In this document: positions 30,206-40,519 of the stretch, one piece after another
Layout: each line of letters begins with the position of its first letter
Numbering within the stretch: the stretch's first letter is position 1
Origin: Pseudomonas putida
GTDB lineage: Bacteria; Pseudomonadota; Gammaproteobacteria; Pseudomonadales; Pseudomonadaceae
Direction: 5' to 3'
Length of the DNA stretch: 64,000 bases
Assembly (NCBI RefSeq): GCF_025905425.1
Contig: NZ_CP109603.1
Coordinates: 470,001 to 534,000 of the forward strand
Program-made: the position numbers and the translations under genes
The notes under the pieces: generated by a model
Databases searched by the model: none
Told to the model about the DNA's origin: nothing
What the model saw: only the letters and a program-made list of their open reading frames with translations

Positions 30206-30907
30206 TCAGACGCTGACCAAGCTGAGCAGGTGGCCGTCTTGAAGGCAGAACTGGCCCTGCAGCTCGCTGCCCTGTTGCCACTCGGGTGACAGGTCGGTGA
30301 GCAGGCGCAGGCGGGCCAGGCCCTCGGCCGACCATTCCAGCACTTCGGCGTGCTCAAAATAGAAACGCTGGCGGGTTAGCGGGTAGAGGGTTTTGAACAG
30401 GCTTTCCTTGAGCGAGAAGGTCAGGGTCACTGCCAGGCCGAGCTGGTTGCGGTCCAAGCGCTCAAGTTCTGCTGGCGTGAGGATTTCGGCCATCAGGCGC
30501 TCGGCGCGTTCGTCATCCAGCAGTGACTCCTGATCCAGGCCCAGGCCGCGGCAACTGCCCTGGCCCGCGACAATGGCAGCGGCCCAGCCTTTGCCGTGGG
30601 TGATCGAGCCGTGGATGCCGGCAGGCCAGATGGGCGAGCGGTCTTCATGGGTGCCTGGCACATAGTCGCGGCCGTCAAGGTGTTGCAGTGCGGCGCGGGC
30701 GCAGACACGGCCGGCCAGGTACTCGGCCTGGCGCTTGGCCACCGAGCGTTGCAGGCTGGCGCTTTGTGCAATGCCGGCACGCTGGAAGTCGTCGGCAGCC
30801 AGGTGAGCGGGGTCGAAGGCACAACTGACCAGGACGGCGCCCGGCAGCGGCCGAGGCAGGGGCCAGTGGTGCTGGAGTGGGGCGCAGCAAGTGGGGAGTC
30901 TGTTCAT
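30206..30907 (-). CDS. 4'-phosphopantetheinyl transferase (Sfp/EntD type)
   Basis: A 233-residue enzyme that moves phosphopantetheine from CoA to Ser of carrier proteins of fatty acid synthase, NRPS or PKS. The two signature parts are GLGLDQE (near 120) and FSLKESLFKTLYP (near 165), with WPAGIHGSITHGKGWA in between. P. putida group strains have one broad-range enzyme of this kind serving both primary and siderophore carriers. The ATG giving MNRLPTCCAPL is chosen over upstream in-frame ATGs. It is convergent with the rstB-like gene, 3 bp from its stop. Confidence 0.9.
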   Translation of the reverse strand: MNRLPTCCAPLQHHWPLPRPLPGAVLVSCAFDPAHLAADDFQRAGIAQSASLQRSVAKRQAEYLAGRVCARAALQHLDGRDYVPGTHEDRSPIWPAGIHGSITHGKGWAAAIVAGQGSCRGLGLDQESLLDDERAERLMAEILTPAELERLDRNQLGLAVTLTFSLKESLFKTLYPLTRQRFYFEHAEVLEWSAEGLARLRLLTDLSPEWQQGSELQGQFCLQDGHLLSLVSV

Positions 30908-30937
30908 GGGCGCTATTGTGCCAGCCGCGACGGATGT

Positions 30938-30978
30938 GTGGGAGCGGCCTTGCGTCGCGATGGGCCGCAAAGCGGCCC
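30938..30978. repeat. REP-like unit with GGCCGC hairpin
   Basis: GTGTGGGAGCGGCCTTGCG is a REP-like head followed by GGGCCGC-AAA-GCGGCCC (30962-30978). It sits 9 bp after the dienelactone hydrolase stop and may end that transcript. Confidence 0.65.
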
Positions 30979-30987
30979 CGGCGATCG

Positions 30988-31779
30988 TTACTTGAACACT
31001 TTCTTGAAGAACGCCTGCATATCCGCCCACGCGCTTTCATCGGCGGCCTTGTTGTAACCAATGTCCGGCCCGCCATGCTCGCCATGGCTCAAGCGGTCGG
31101 CATCGGGGTTGGTGAAGCCATGCTTGGCCCCGGGGATGCTGACGAACTGATAATTGACCTTGGCCGCGTCCATTTCCGCCTTGAACGCGGTGACCTGCTC
31201 CTCGGTGACCATGCTGTCCGCCGCGCCGTGTTCAACCAGTATGTCGGCCCTGACCACGCCAGGCTTGGCCGGTGTCTGGGTGGCCAGCGCGCCATGAAAA
31301 CTCACCACGCCATCGAGCTTCTCTCCCCGACGCGCCGCATCGAGTACCACCTTGCCACCGAAGCAGTAACCCACGGCGCCCAGTTGATGCTTGTTGACGT
31401 TCGGCTGCTTTTTCAGCAGTTCGAGGCCGGCGTCGAAACGCGCCGCCGCCGCGGCCGGGTCCTTCATCGCTTCGGCCATGAATGCCTGGGCATCCTGCGG
31501 ATGCTCGGTGTGCTTGCCATCGCCGTACATGTCGATGGCCATCGCCTTGTAGCCCAGCGCAGCCAAGTCTCGTGCGCGACGCTTGGCATAGTCGTTCAGG
31601 CCCCACCATTCGTGCACCACGACGATGCCTGGGCGCTTGTCGTCCAGCGCATCGTCGTAGGCGTAGTAGCCGACGAGGCGGTTGCCGTCGTCGTCCTGGT
31701 AGGGGATCTCGCGGGTCACTACTGCCGCCTGGGCGAGGGCGGCGCTGCACATCAGGGTCAGGGCTAGCAGGGCACGCAT
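30988..31779 (-). CDS. Dienelactone hydrolase family protein, secreted
   Basis: A 263-residue alpha/beta hydrolase with a signal peptide (about 1-18, ending AQA), so periplasmic. The nucleophile elbow GAVGYCFGGKVV has Cys as in dienelactone hydrolase, and the catalytic His is in AKHGFTNPDAD, with an Asp between. EWWGLNDYAKRRA is a family signature. No chloroaromatic or aromatic degradation genes are near, so its ester or lactone substrate is unknown. It is divergent from oprH. Confidence 0.88.
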   Translation of the reverse strand: MRALLALTLMCSAALAQAAVVTREIPYQDDDGNRLVGYYAYDDALDDKRPGIVVVHEWWGLNDYAKRRARDLAALGYKAMAIDMYGDGKHTEHPQDAQAFMAEAMKDPAAAAARFDAGLELLKKQPNVNKHQLGAVGYCFGGKVVLDAARRGEKLDGVVSFHGALATQTPAKPGVVRADILVEHGAADSMVTEEQVTAFKAEMDAAKVNYQFVSIPGAKHGFTNPDADRLSHGEHGGPDIGYNKAADESAWADMQAFFKKVFK

Positions 31780-31809
31780 GTTTACAACTCCTTGTCTTGC
31801 GGACAGTTC

Positions 31810-31848
31810 GTTCAGCCGTGGTTCAGCCAGGGTTCAGTCACGGTTCAG
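31810..31848 (+). promoter_or_regulatory. PhoP box-like direct repeats upstream of oprH
   Basis: GTTCAG occurs four times at 31810, 31821, 31832 and 31843, exactly 11 bp apart. PhoP boxes are two hexamers of the GGTTTA type at 11-bp spacing; here there are four. A candidate -10 (TACTCT) begins at 31860. Confidence 0.75.
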
Positions 31849-31908
31849 GGTGCCTTCCTTACTCTAGCTTCCAGACCGAAACAGCGCATCCAACTGGAGT
31901 ACGAAGCC

Positions 31909-32514
31909 TTGAAAACCATCAATACCTTGCTCGCCGCCATGGCCGTCTGCGCCGCTGGCGTCACCACCGCCCAGGCCGCCGACGACACCTTCGCCAGCCT
32001 GACCTATGGCCAGACCAGCGACAAAGTCCGCAAGTCCGGCCTGCTGCAGCGCAACACCGACCACCTGAACGCCGACGGCATCATCGGCAAGGACGACACC
32101 TGGGGTGTACGTGTCGGCAAAATCAACGACCAGGGTCGCTACTACATGACCTACGACAACGTCTCGGGCGACCACAGCGGCCTCAAGCTGCGCCAGGAAA
32201 ACCTGCTGGGCAGCTATGACCTGTTCCTGCCGGTGGGCGACACCACCAAACTGTTCGGCGGTGGCAGCCTGGGCATGACCAAGCTGACCCAGGACTCCCC
32301 AGGTGCCAGCCGTGATACCGACTATGGCTACGCCGTGGGCCTACAGGCAGGCGTGATCCAGGAAATCACCGACAAGGCTTCGGTGGAGTTGGGCTACCGT
32401 TACCTGCGCACCAATGCCGCTACTGAGGTTGGCGCCAGTGGCGGGCCCAAGGACGGCACCCTGCGCCTGACCAGCAGTGCACAGACTTACCTGTCGGCCA
32501 ACTACAAGTTCTGA
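31909..32514 (+). CDS. oprH: Outer-membrane protein OprH
   Basis: A 201-residue small beta-barrel that binds lipopolysaccharide and stabilises the outer membrane when Mg2+ is low. A signal peptide (KTINTLLAAMAVCAAG, cut after AQA) leads into an eight-stranded barrel ending with the terminal Phe of ANYKF. The start is taken as TTG with GGAG 8 bases before it, because this gives the right OprH signal peptide. An upstream ATG would add 39 unlike residues. First gene before phoP-phoQ. Confidence 0.9.
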   Translation: MKTINTLLAAMAVCAAGVTTAQAADDTFASLTYGQTSDKVRKSGLLQRNTDHLNADGIIGKDDTWGVRVGKINDQGRYYMTYDNVSGDHSGLKLRQENLLGSYDLFLPVGDTTKLFGGGSLGMTKLTQDSPGASRDTDYGYAVGLQAGVIQEITDKASVELGYRYLRTNAATEVGASGGPKDGTLRLTSSAQTYLSANYKF

Positions 32515-32529
32515 GGTAGTTGTTATCCT

Positions 32530-32613
32530 GTACCGGCCGCTTCGCAGCACAAGGCTGCTCCAGGCGCAGAGATCGCCCGATGGAGCAGCCTTGTGCTGCG
32601 AAGAGGCCGGCAC
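32530..32613. repeat. Large perfect hairpin between oprH and phoP
   Basis: Arms at 32541-32562 and 32581-32602 are exact reverse complements (22 bp), extended by CCGGCC / GGCCGG; GGCG / CGCC in the loop can pair further. It is REP-like and fills most of the oprH-phoP gap. Confidence 0.85.
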
Positions 32614-32637
32614 AGGCCATAAAAAAAGGAGCTTCAC

Positions 32638-33315
32638 ATGAAACTGCTGGTGGTCGAGGACGAAGCGCTGCTTCGCCATCACCTCTACACCCGTCTGGGC
32701 GAAAGCGGCCACGTGGTCCAGGCCGTCGCCGACGCCGAAGAGGCGCTGTACCAAGCCGAGCAGTACCACTTCGACCTGGCCGTGATCGACCTGGGGCTGC
32801 CCGGCATGAGCGGCCTGGAACTAATCGGCCGCCTGCGCAGCCAGGACAAGACTTTCCCCATCCTCATCCTGACCGCCCGTGGCAACTGGCAGGACAAGGT
32901 CGAAGGCCTGGCCGCCGGTGCCGACGACTACCTGGTCAAACCCTTTCAGTTCGAAGAGCTCGAGGCGCGCCTCAACGCCCTGTTGCGCCGCTCCAGCGGG
33001 TTTACCCAGTCGACCATTGCTGCAGGGCCACTGGTACTCGACCTCAACCGCAAACAGGCGGCCCTGGACGATCAGCCCCTGGCCCTGACCGCCTACGAAT
33101 ACCGCATCCTCGAATACCTCATGCGCCATCATCAGCAGGTGGTGGCCAAGGACCGTCTGATGGAGCAGCTCTATCCAGGCGATGAAGAACGGGACCCCAA
33201 TGTCATCGAGGTGCTGGTCGGGCGCCTGCGCCGCAAGCTGGAGGGTGAGCAGGGGTTCAAACCCATCGACACGGTGCGCGGGCTGGGTTACCTGTTCACC
33301 GAGCGCTGCCGATGA
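32638..33315 (+). CDS. phoP: Response regulator PhoP
   Basis: A 225-residue OmpR-type regulator: receiver domain with D51 in VIDLGLPGMSG and DDYLVKPFQFEE, then a winged helix ending VEVLVGRLRRK-like (IEVLVGRLRRKLEGE). Together with PhoQ it responds to low Mg2+ and antimicrobial peptides in pseudomonads. A ribosome-binding site AAAGGAG precedes the ATG. It overlaps phoQ by 4 bp. Confidence 0.95.
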   Translation: MKLLVVEDEALLRHHLYTRLGESGHVVQAVADAEEALYQAEQYHFDLAVIDLGLPGMSGLELIGRLRSQDKTFPILILTARGNWQDKVEGLAAGADDYLVKPFQFEELEARLNALLRRSSGFTQSTIAAGPLVLDLNRKQAALDDQPLALTAYEYRILEYLMRHHQQVVAKDRLMEQLYPGDEERDPNVIEVLVGRLRRKLEGEQGFKPIDTVRGLGYLFTERCR

Positions 33316-34658
33316 TCCGCTCCCTGCGGGTGCGCCTGATGCTGGCCGCCGCAGTGCTGGCGCTGCTGTTCATGCTGGCGCTGCTGCCTGCCTTGCAGAA
33401 GGCGTTCAGCCTGGCCCTGCAGGAGTCCATCGAGCAACGCCTGGCCTCGGACGTGACCACGCTGATCTCCGCCGCCCGCATTGAGCACGGCCAGTTGCAG
33501 ATGCCCACCCTGTTGCCGGACGAGCGCTACAACCTGCCCTACACCGGCCTGCTGGGTTATATCTTCGACCGCGACGGTAACCTGGTGTGGCAGTCACGGG
33601 CCACTGCAGACCAGAACATCAACTACCGGCCCCGCTATGACGGCCGTGGCAACGAATTCGCCCGCACCCATCAGGCCAATGGCGATGAGTTCTTCGTCTA
33701 TGACGTCGAGATCAAGCTGCTCGGCGGCCAGAGCGCGGCCTACAGCATCGTTGCGCTGCAGCCGGTGCGCGAGTACCAGCACACCCTCGATGGCCTGCGC
33801 GAAAAGCTCTACCTGGGGTTTGGCGCCGCGCTGCTGGCGCTGCTGGTGCTGCTCTGGGCCGGCTTGACCTGGGGGCTGCGTTCGCTGCGGCGGTTGAGCC
33901 GGGAGCTGGACGAGGTCGAGGCGGGGGCACGGGACGGCTTGAGCGGCGAGCACCCGCGTGAACTGCTGCGCCTGACCGGTTCGTTGAACCGTCTGCTGCA
34001 CAGCGAACGTGAGCAGCGTCAGCGCTATCGCGACTCGTTGGACGACCTGGCGCACAGCCTCAAGACACCGTTGGCGGTGTTGCAGGGGGTCGGCGAGAGC
34101 CTGCGCCAGCGCAGCGGCGAGCGCGAACAGGCGCGGGTGCTGCAGAGCCAGATCGAACGCATGAGCCAGCAGATCGACTATCAACTGCAGCGCGCCAGTT
34201 TGCGCAAGAGCGGCCTGGTGCGCCACAGCGTGCTGCTCAAGCCGCTGCTCGACAGCTTGTGCAGCACGCTGGCCAAAGTCTATCGAGATAAGCGTGTCAG
34301 CGTCGCACTGGAGATCCCCGAGGCCGCGCAGGTACCAATGGAGCAGGGCGCCTTGCTGGAGCTGCTTGGCAACCTGCTGGAGAACGCCTACCGGCTGAGC
34401 CTGGGCCAGGTGCGGGTAAGCCTGGAAGAGGCGCCAGGGCAACTGACGCTGTGCATTGAAGACGATGGGCCGGGGGTACCGGCCGATCAGCGCGAGCGCA
34501 TTCTGGAGCGTGGTGAGCGGCTGGACAGCCAGCACCCGGGGCAGGGCATCGGGCTGGCGGTGGTCAAGGACATCGTCGACAGCTATGACGCCGGCTTGAG
34601 TTTGGGCGATTCGCCGCTGGGTGGTGCAGCGTTCCGGATCACCTTCAAGCTGGATTGA
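33312..34658 (+). CDS. phoQ: Sensor histidine kinase PhoQ
   Basis: A 448-residue kinase with two transmembrane helices (about 5-30 and 170-195) around a periplasmic sensor, then the dimerisation helix with H248 in DDLAHSLKTPLAVLQ. The ATPase domain has the N box LLGNLLENAYRL and EDDGPGVPAD and a late GQGIGLAVVKDIV. It senses divalent cations. It is followed by the dctA control region. Confidence 0.95.
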   Translation: MIRSLRVRLMLAAAVLALLFMLALLPALQKAFSLALQESIEQRLASDVTTLISAARIEHGQLQMPTLLPDERYNLPYTGLLGYIFDRDGNLVWQSRATADQNINYRPRYDGRGNEFARTHQANGDEFFVYDVEIKLLGGQSAAYSIVALQPVREYQHTLDGLREKLYLGFGAALLALLVLLWAGLTWGLRSLRRLSRELDEVEAGARDGLSGEHPRELLRLTGSLNRLLHSEREQRQRYRDSLDDLAHSLKTPLAVLQGVGESLRQRSGEREQARVLQSQIERMSQQIDYQLQRASLRKSGLVRHSVLLKPLLDSLCSTLAKVYRDKRVSVALEIPEAAQVPMEQGALLELLGNLLENAYRLSLGQVRVSLEEAPGQLTLCIEDDGPGVPADQRERILERGERLDSQHPGQGIGLAVVKDIVDSYDAGLSLGDSPLGGAAFRITFKLD

Positions 34659-34684
34659 TCTGCAGCCAGTAGCGGCCCATGATG

Positions 34685-34740
34685 GGCGGATTCCCGCCAT
34701 CCGCCCTTGTACAAATCCCGCCACCGGGCGGAAATCCGCC
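34685..34740 (+). promoter_or_regulatory. Tandem dyads upstream of dctA, candidate enhancer sites
   Basis: GGCGGATTCCCGCC (34685-34698) and GGCGGAAATCCGCC (34727-34740) are two near-perfect palindromes whose centres are 42 bp apart, four helical turns. They lie about 80-135 bp before a sigma-54 promoter, the place for sites of an enhancer-binding activator such as DctD. Confidence 0.6.
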
Positions 34741-34779
34741 AGCCTTCCTCAGCTTTTTCGCCCTGTCGTTGGGCAATGA

Positions 34780-36288
<1,509 letters not shown>

Positions 36289-36303
36289 TCGCGCGCTGAA
36301 ATG

Positions 36304-36334
36304 AAAAAGGCGACCTTCGGGTCGCCTTTTTTGT
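36304..36334 (+). terminator. dctA terminator
   Basis: AAAAGGCGACC-TTCG-GGTCGCCTTTTTT, a classical intrinsic terminator with a tetraloop, 15 bp after the stop. It is also suited to end trmO from the other side. Confidence 0.95.
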
Positions 36335-36345
36335 AGCTGCTTGGA

Positions 36346-37041
36346 TCAACGGTCGAGGACCACTTCCAGCACGCGGATCTGTTCCGGTTGCGGATAGTGC
36401 CAGCGCACCTGCACATCCCAGAACTTCACCCCGTATACCCGCTCCGGTGCGGGTACCTGATACGCCGGTCGAGGGTCCTGTCCCAGGCACTGCTCGATCA
36501 GCTCCACCAGGGGTTCACCCAGGCGCAGGGCATGCTCGCGGGCCTGGGGCAGGGCATTGTCGTGCCACGCTACGGCGATTGCGGCAGGTGCTTCGCTGGC
36601 CATCTGGTTACGGGCGCCGGCAATGCTGTCGGCGTACGGTACGTAGGGCTTGATATCCAGCACCGGGGTGCCATCGAGCAAGTCGATCCCGGAAAGCAGC
36701 AGGCGCCCCGGCTCGACGCCCTCCAGGCGTACCACCGACTGGCCGATACCGTTGGGCCGGTGGGTGGCACGGGTGGCGAACACCCCCATGCTCTTGTTGC
36801 CGCCCAGGCGAGGTGGGCGCACTTTCAGGCGTGGCGTGTCTTCCAGGGCCTGGTGGAACAGAAACAGCAGCCACACATGGCTGACCTGTTCCAGGCCCGC
36901 CACGGCATCACCCTGGTCGAACGGTGGCAGCAACTCCAGCACACCACGCGCCGCAGGTGCCAGCTGTGGCTGGCGCGGGATGGCGAACTTTTCCTTGAAG
37001 CAGGAGCGGACGATGCCGACCGATGAAACCGTATGCTGCAT
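36346..37041 (-). CDS. trmO: tRNA (t6A37) N6-methyltransferase TrmO
   Basis: A 231-residue member of the TsaA/YaeB family. TrmO methylates N6 of threonylcarbamoyl-A37 in tRNA-Thr using SAM. Family parts are GIVRSCFKEKFAIPRQP, FATRATHRPNGIGQSVVRLE and DIKPYVPYADS. An in-frame GTG directly after the upstream gene's stop would add two residues; the ATG is preferred. It is close behind the YehS gene. Confidence 0.92.
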   Translation of the reverse strand: MQHTVSSVGIVRSCFKEKFAIPRQPQLAPAARGVLELLPPFDQGDAVAGLEQVSHVWLLFLFHQALEDTPRLKVRPPRLGGNKSMGVFATRATHRPNGIGQSVVRLEGVEPGRLLLSGIDLLDGTPVLDIKPYVPYADSIAGARNQMASEAPAAIAVAWHDNALPQAREHALRLGEPLVELIEQCLGQDPRPAYQVPAPERVYGVKFWDVQVRWHYPQPEQIRVLEVVLDR

Positions 37042-37047
37042 GGCCAC

Positions 37048-37509
37048 TCAGCCGCGCACGCGTAGGGTCAGGCCCTTGAGGAAGTTGCGCAGCAGTTGGT
37101 CGCCGCAGGGCCGGTAGTTGTCATGGCCGACCTTACGGAACAGGGCGCTGAGCTCGGGCTTGGAGACCGGGAAGTTGACCGACTTGAGTATTACGTGCAG
37201 GTCTTCTTCCTTGAGCTCGAATGCGACCCGCAGCTTTTTCAGAATGGTGTTGTTGGTCACCGGCAGTTCGACCGGCTGTGCAGGGCGGCTGTCGTCCTTG
37301 CCACGGCGGTGGATCACCAGGCCATCAAGAAAGTGCGCCATGACCGGCTCGGGGCAGCGCACGAAACCTGGCTCTTCCTCTTTCTTGAGGTAGTTGGCCA
37401 AGGCCTCGGCGGTGACGTCCAGGCCAGACAGCTTGATGATGCCGACCATTTTGGCATCGTTGATCTTGAGCATGTAGCGCAGGCTGCGCAGTACATCGTT
37501 GTGGTTCAT
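37048..37509 (-). CDS. yehS: DUF1456 family protein (YehS-like)
   Basis: A 153-residue protein with two copies of a helical DUF1456 repeat, each starting NDVLRSLRYMLKINDAKM or NNTILKKLRVAFELKEEDL. The biochemical function is unknown. The start giving MNHNDVLRSLRY matches the family; the open frame upstream has no similarity. Its stop is 6 bp before the trmO ATG, so these are likely one transcript. Confidence 0.88.
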   Translation of the reverse strand: MNHNDVLRSLRYMLKINDAKMVGIIKLSGLDVTAEALANYLKKEEEPGFVRCPEPVMAHFLDGLVIHRRGKDDSRPAQPVELPVTNNTILKKLRVAFELKEEDLHVILKSVNFPVSKPELSALFRKVGHDNYRPCGDQLLRNFLKGLTLRVRG

Positions 37510-37558
37510 TTGACTCGAATCCTGTTCTGAGCCGCGCGATCCGGCGCGGCGGTATTGC

Positions 37559-38269
37559 TTAGAAGCGTTCGCTGGAGGCCATGTAACGCCACTGTCCCAG
37601 TGGCAGCTTGCCCATGGACACACCGCCCAGGCGAATGCGGCGCATGCTGATTATCTGCAGGCGCAGGCTGGCGCACAGCTCGGAAATTTGCCCCGGTTGC
37701 GGGTTTTTCAAGGCCAGGCGCAGGTGGGTTTCGTTCTGCCAGCTGGCTTTGGCCTTGGGCAGCTCCCGGTCATTGCGCATGACACCACGAGCCAGGCGTT
37801 CCAGCGCCTGTGGCGTGGCTTCGCCGCTGACTTCGATGATGTATTCCTGCTCCAGGCGACGCAGGTCGGCGTCGATCTTGCGGGAAACCCGCCAATCCTG
37901 GGTGAACACCTGCAGGCCGCTGGCGCCGCGCTCCAGCGGGGCAATGCAGGACAACTTGGTGAAGTGCCCATGCAGGGGGCGTACCCCTTCACGGTGCGCC
38001 TCGCTGAGGCTGTCCATGGTCATGCTGATACGTGCCGACTCGGTGTCCAGGCCGGCAGGCTGGTTGAGCAGGAGGGTCACGGGCTCAAGGTTCTCGGCAC
38101 GCGCGCCGGGCAGCAGCGCGACCTGCTGGCCTTCGACCTTGAACTGCGGCTGCTCGACCACCACGCCATCGACCGTGACCCAGCCGCCTTCGATATACAG
38201 CTCGGCTTCGCGGCGGGAGCAGCCGAACTGCTCGATAAGGCGTTTGGACAGGCGGACGGGCTCAGACAT
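37559..38269 (-). CDS. RluF/RsuA-like pseudouridine synthase homologue without catalytic Asp
   Basis: A 236-residue protein with an N-terminal S4 RNA-binding domain (about 5-60, SKRLIEQFGCSRREAELYIE) and an RsuA/RluF-type synthase domain. The catalytic motif, normally GRLDxxxxGL, reads APLERGASGL, so the essential Asp is Glu and the Arg-Leu pair is also lost. The distal NRQIRRM motif reads GQISELC. The C-terminal MGKLPLGQWRYM is conserved. It may bind rRNA or tRNA without making pseudouridine, or use a different chemistry. Start at MSEPVRLSKRL. Confidence 0.85.
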   Translation of the reverse strand: MSEPVRLSKRLIEQFGCSRREAELYIEGGWVTVDGVVVEQPQFKVEGQQVALLPGARAENLEPVTLLLNQPAGLDTESARISMTMDSLSEAHREGVRPLHGHFTKLSCIAPLERGASGLQVFTQDWRVSRKIDADLRRLEQEYIIEVSGEATPQALERLARGVMRNDRELPKAKASWQNETHLRLALKNPQPGQISELCASLRLQIISMRRIRLGGVSMGKLPLGQWRYMASSERF

Positions 38270-38381
38270 GACGACGATTCGCAAAGGCAGGGAAAGGCCG
38301 TCATTGTACCTGCCTGAACGGCCGAAGGGCTGGGAATCTGTGTCATTTACGCCGTTTTGGCGAGAGAGTACGGCAGCCGGG

Positions 38382-38840
38382 TCAGGCCTCTGCGCGGATC
38401 AGTCGCAGGTGCAGCAAGGGGTAGGGCTGCCCCAGCCCATCGGTCTCTGAACGGCCGACTACCTCAAAACCTTCGTGCAGATAGAACCCCAAGGCTTGGG
38501 GGTTCTGTTCGTTGACGTCCAGGCGTTCGGCATTGAGCTCCTTGATGGCATAGTGCAGCAGCCGCTTGCCAATGCCCTTGCCGCGCCAGGCGGGCGCGAC
38601 GAACAGCATGTCCACCTGCCGCTTGGACACCCCGGCAAAGCCCTGGATACGCTGGTGTCGGTCCTTGCAACAGATCAGCATGACCGCGTCGAGGTACTGG
38701 CGCAGTACATGCTCGCGAAGCAGGACGATGTAGGCATCAGGCAGGAAGTCGTGGGTCGCGCGCACTGAGTCTTCCCAAACCTGAGTCAGTTCGGGGTAAT
38801 CGCTCAGGTGTGGTGTTTGTAGCGTCGAGACCTGGACCAT
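38382..38840 (-). CDS. GNAT-family N-acetyltransferase
   Basis: A 152-residue GNAT protein. The CoA site is VAPAWRGKGIGKRLLHYAI (near 85) and the C-terminal part NPQALGFYLHEGFEVVGRSE is typical of the YjaB-like group. An AGGAGGAA ribosome site precedes the chosen ATG. It stands alone between rimO and the pseudouridine synthase homologue. Substrate unknown. Confidence 0.9.
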   Translation of the reverse strand: MVQVSTLQTPHLSDYPELTQVWEDSVRATHDFLPDAYIVLLREHVLRQYLDAVMLICCKDRHQRIQGFAGVSKRQVDMLFVAPAWRGKGIGKRLLHYAIKELNAERLDVNEQNPQALGFYLHEGFEVVGRSETDGLGQPYPLLHLRLIRAEA

Positions 38841-38951
38841 CCGCGTATTCCTCCTGTGGATTGAGGAAAACATAGATGCAAAAGCCAGAAGTGGCCTGGG
38901 AGATGTTGGGGCTGCTTTGCAGCCCCCGGCATTACAAAGGTGATGCGTCGA

Positions 38952-40283
38952 TCAGACAGGCTCAGCCCACATGTCGTACTCGTCGGCATCCACCACCCGG
39001 CAACGCACTTTGTCGCCCGGTTTGAAACCGTGGTCGCCATCGATGAACACGCTGCCGTCGATCTCCGGTGCATCGAAGAAGCTGCGGCCAACCGAACCTT
39101 GCTCCTCGACTTCGTCGATCAGTACTTCGATCTCCTTGCCGATGCGCAGTTGCAGGCGGGCGCTGCTAATGGCCTGCTGATGCGCCATGAAGCGGTCCCA
39201 GCGGTCCTGCTTGACGTCATCTGGCACTTCGTCCAGGCCCAGGTCATTGGCCGGGGCACCTTCGACAGGCGAATACTGGAAGCAGCCGACGCGGTCGAGC
39301 TGGGCTTCGGTCAGCCAGTCGAGCAGGTACTGGAAGTCTTCTTCGGTCTCGCCGGGGAAGCCGACGATGAAGGTCGAACGGATCACCAGCTCAGGGCACT
39401 GCTCGCGCCAGTTCTTGATGCGCGCCAGGGTGCGGTCTTCGAAGGCCGGGCGCTTCATCGACTTGAGCACCTTGGGGCTGGCGTGCTGGAAGGGGATATC
39501 CAGGTACGGCAGGATCTTGCCGGCGGCCATCAGCGGGATCACGTCGTCGACGTTCGGGTACGGGTACACATAGTGCAGGCGCACCCAGGCGCCCAGGCTG
39601 CTCAGCGCTTCGCACAGCTCGAGCATTCGGGTCTTGACCGGGCGGCCGTTCCAGAAGTCGGTCTTGTACTTGACGTCGACGCCGTAGGCGCTGGTGTCCT
39701 GGGAAATTACCAGGATCTCCTTGACGCCCGCCTTGACCAGGCGCTCGGCCTCGCTCAGCACTTCACCCACCGGGCGGCTGACCAGCTTGCCGCGCATCGA
39801 CGGGATGATGCAGAAGCTGCAGCTGTGGTTGCAGCCTTCGGAAATTTTCAGGTACGCATAGTGGCGCGGGGTCAGCTTGATGCCCTGTGGCGGCACCAGG
39901 TCGATCAGCGGGTTGTGGTCCTGGCGCGGCGGTACCACTTCGTGCACGGCGTTGACCACCTGCTCGTACTGCTGCGGGCCGGTAACCGACAGCACGCTCG
40001 GGTGCACATCACGGATGCTGCCTTCCTCGACACCCATGCAGCCGGTGACGATGACCTTGCCGTTTTCCTTGATCGCTTCGCCGATCACTTCGAGCGACTC
40101 GGCCTTGGCGCTGTCGATGAAGCCGCAGGTGTTGACCACCACCACGTCGGCGTCCTCGTAAGTAGGCACGACTTCATAACCTTCCATGCGCAGCTGGGTC
40201 AGAATGCGCTCGGAATCGACCAGGGCTTTAGGGCAACCCAGGCTTACGAAACCTACCTTAGGAGTGGCGGGAGTGGTGGACAT
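38952..40283 (-). CDS. rimO: Ribosomal protein S12 methylthiotransferase RimO
   Basis: A 443-residue radical-SAM enzyme that adds a methylthio group to Asp of ribosomal protein S12. N-terminal UPF0004 domain with [23 protein letters not shown] and TGCMG cysteines for the auxiliary cluster; radical-SAM motif [12 protein letters not shown]-terminal TRAM domain ending at about 443. Divergent from kup. Confidence 0.97.
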   Translation of the reverse strand: MSTTPATPKVGFVSLGCPKALVDSERILTQLRMEGYEVVPTYEDADVVVVNTCGFIDSAKAESLEVIGEAIKENGKVIVTGCMGVEEGSIRDVHPSVLSVTGPQQYEQVVNAVHEVVPPRQDHNPLIDLVPPQGIKLTPRHYAYLKISEGCNHSCSFCIIPSMRGKLVSRPVGEVLSEAERLVKAGVKEILVISQDTSAYGVDVKYKTDFWNGRPVKTRMLELCEALSSLGAWVRLHYVYPYPNVDDVIPLMAAGKILPYLDIPFQHASPKVLKSMKRPAFEDRTLARIKNWREQCPELVIRSTFIVGFPGETEEDFQYLLDWLTEAQLDRVGCFQYSPVEGAPANDLGLDEVPDDVKQDRWDRFMAHQQAISSARLQLRIGKEIEVLIDEVEEQGSVGRSFFDAPEIDGSVFIDGDHGFKPGDKVRCRVVDADEYDMWAEPV

Positions 40284-40519
40284 GACTAACCTCGGTATTG
40301 AATACAGGTCGCCCGGCCGGAAACGGGGGCGATCTTGACGGGCGCTTTTTGGCGCCTCTGATCAAAAAGTGCGCAATTCTAGCGAGCGTAAGGTCGCTTG
40401 ACTAGCAGAAATACGACGAACGCTGCGCTATGCTTCGCGCCGTTGCGCCTAGGCATCTGCCATGCCCAGGCGCGGGGGTGAATTCTATCGGCCCAGAGGG
40501 CCGTCTGCGGGAGTGGTCG

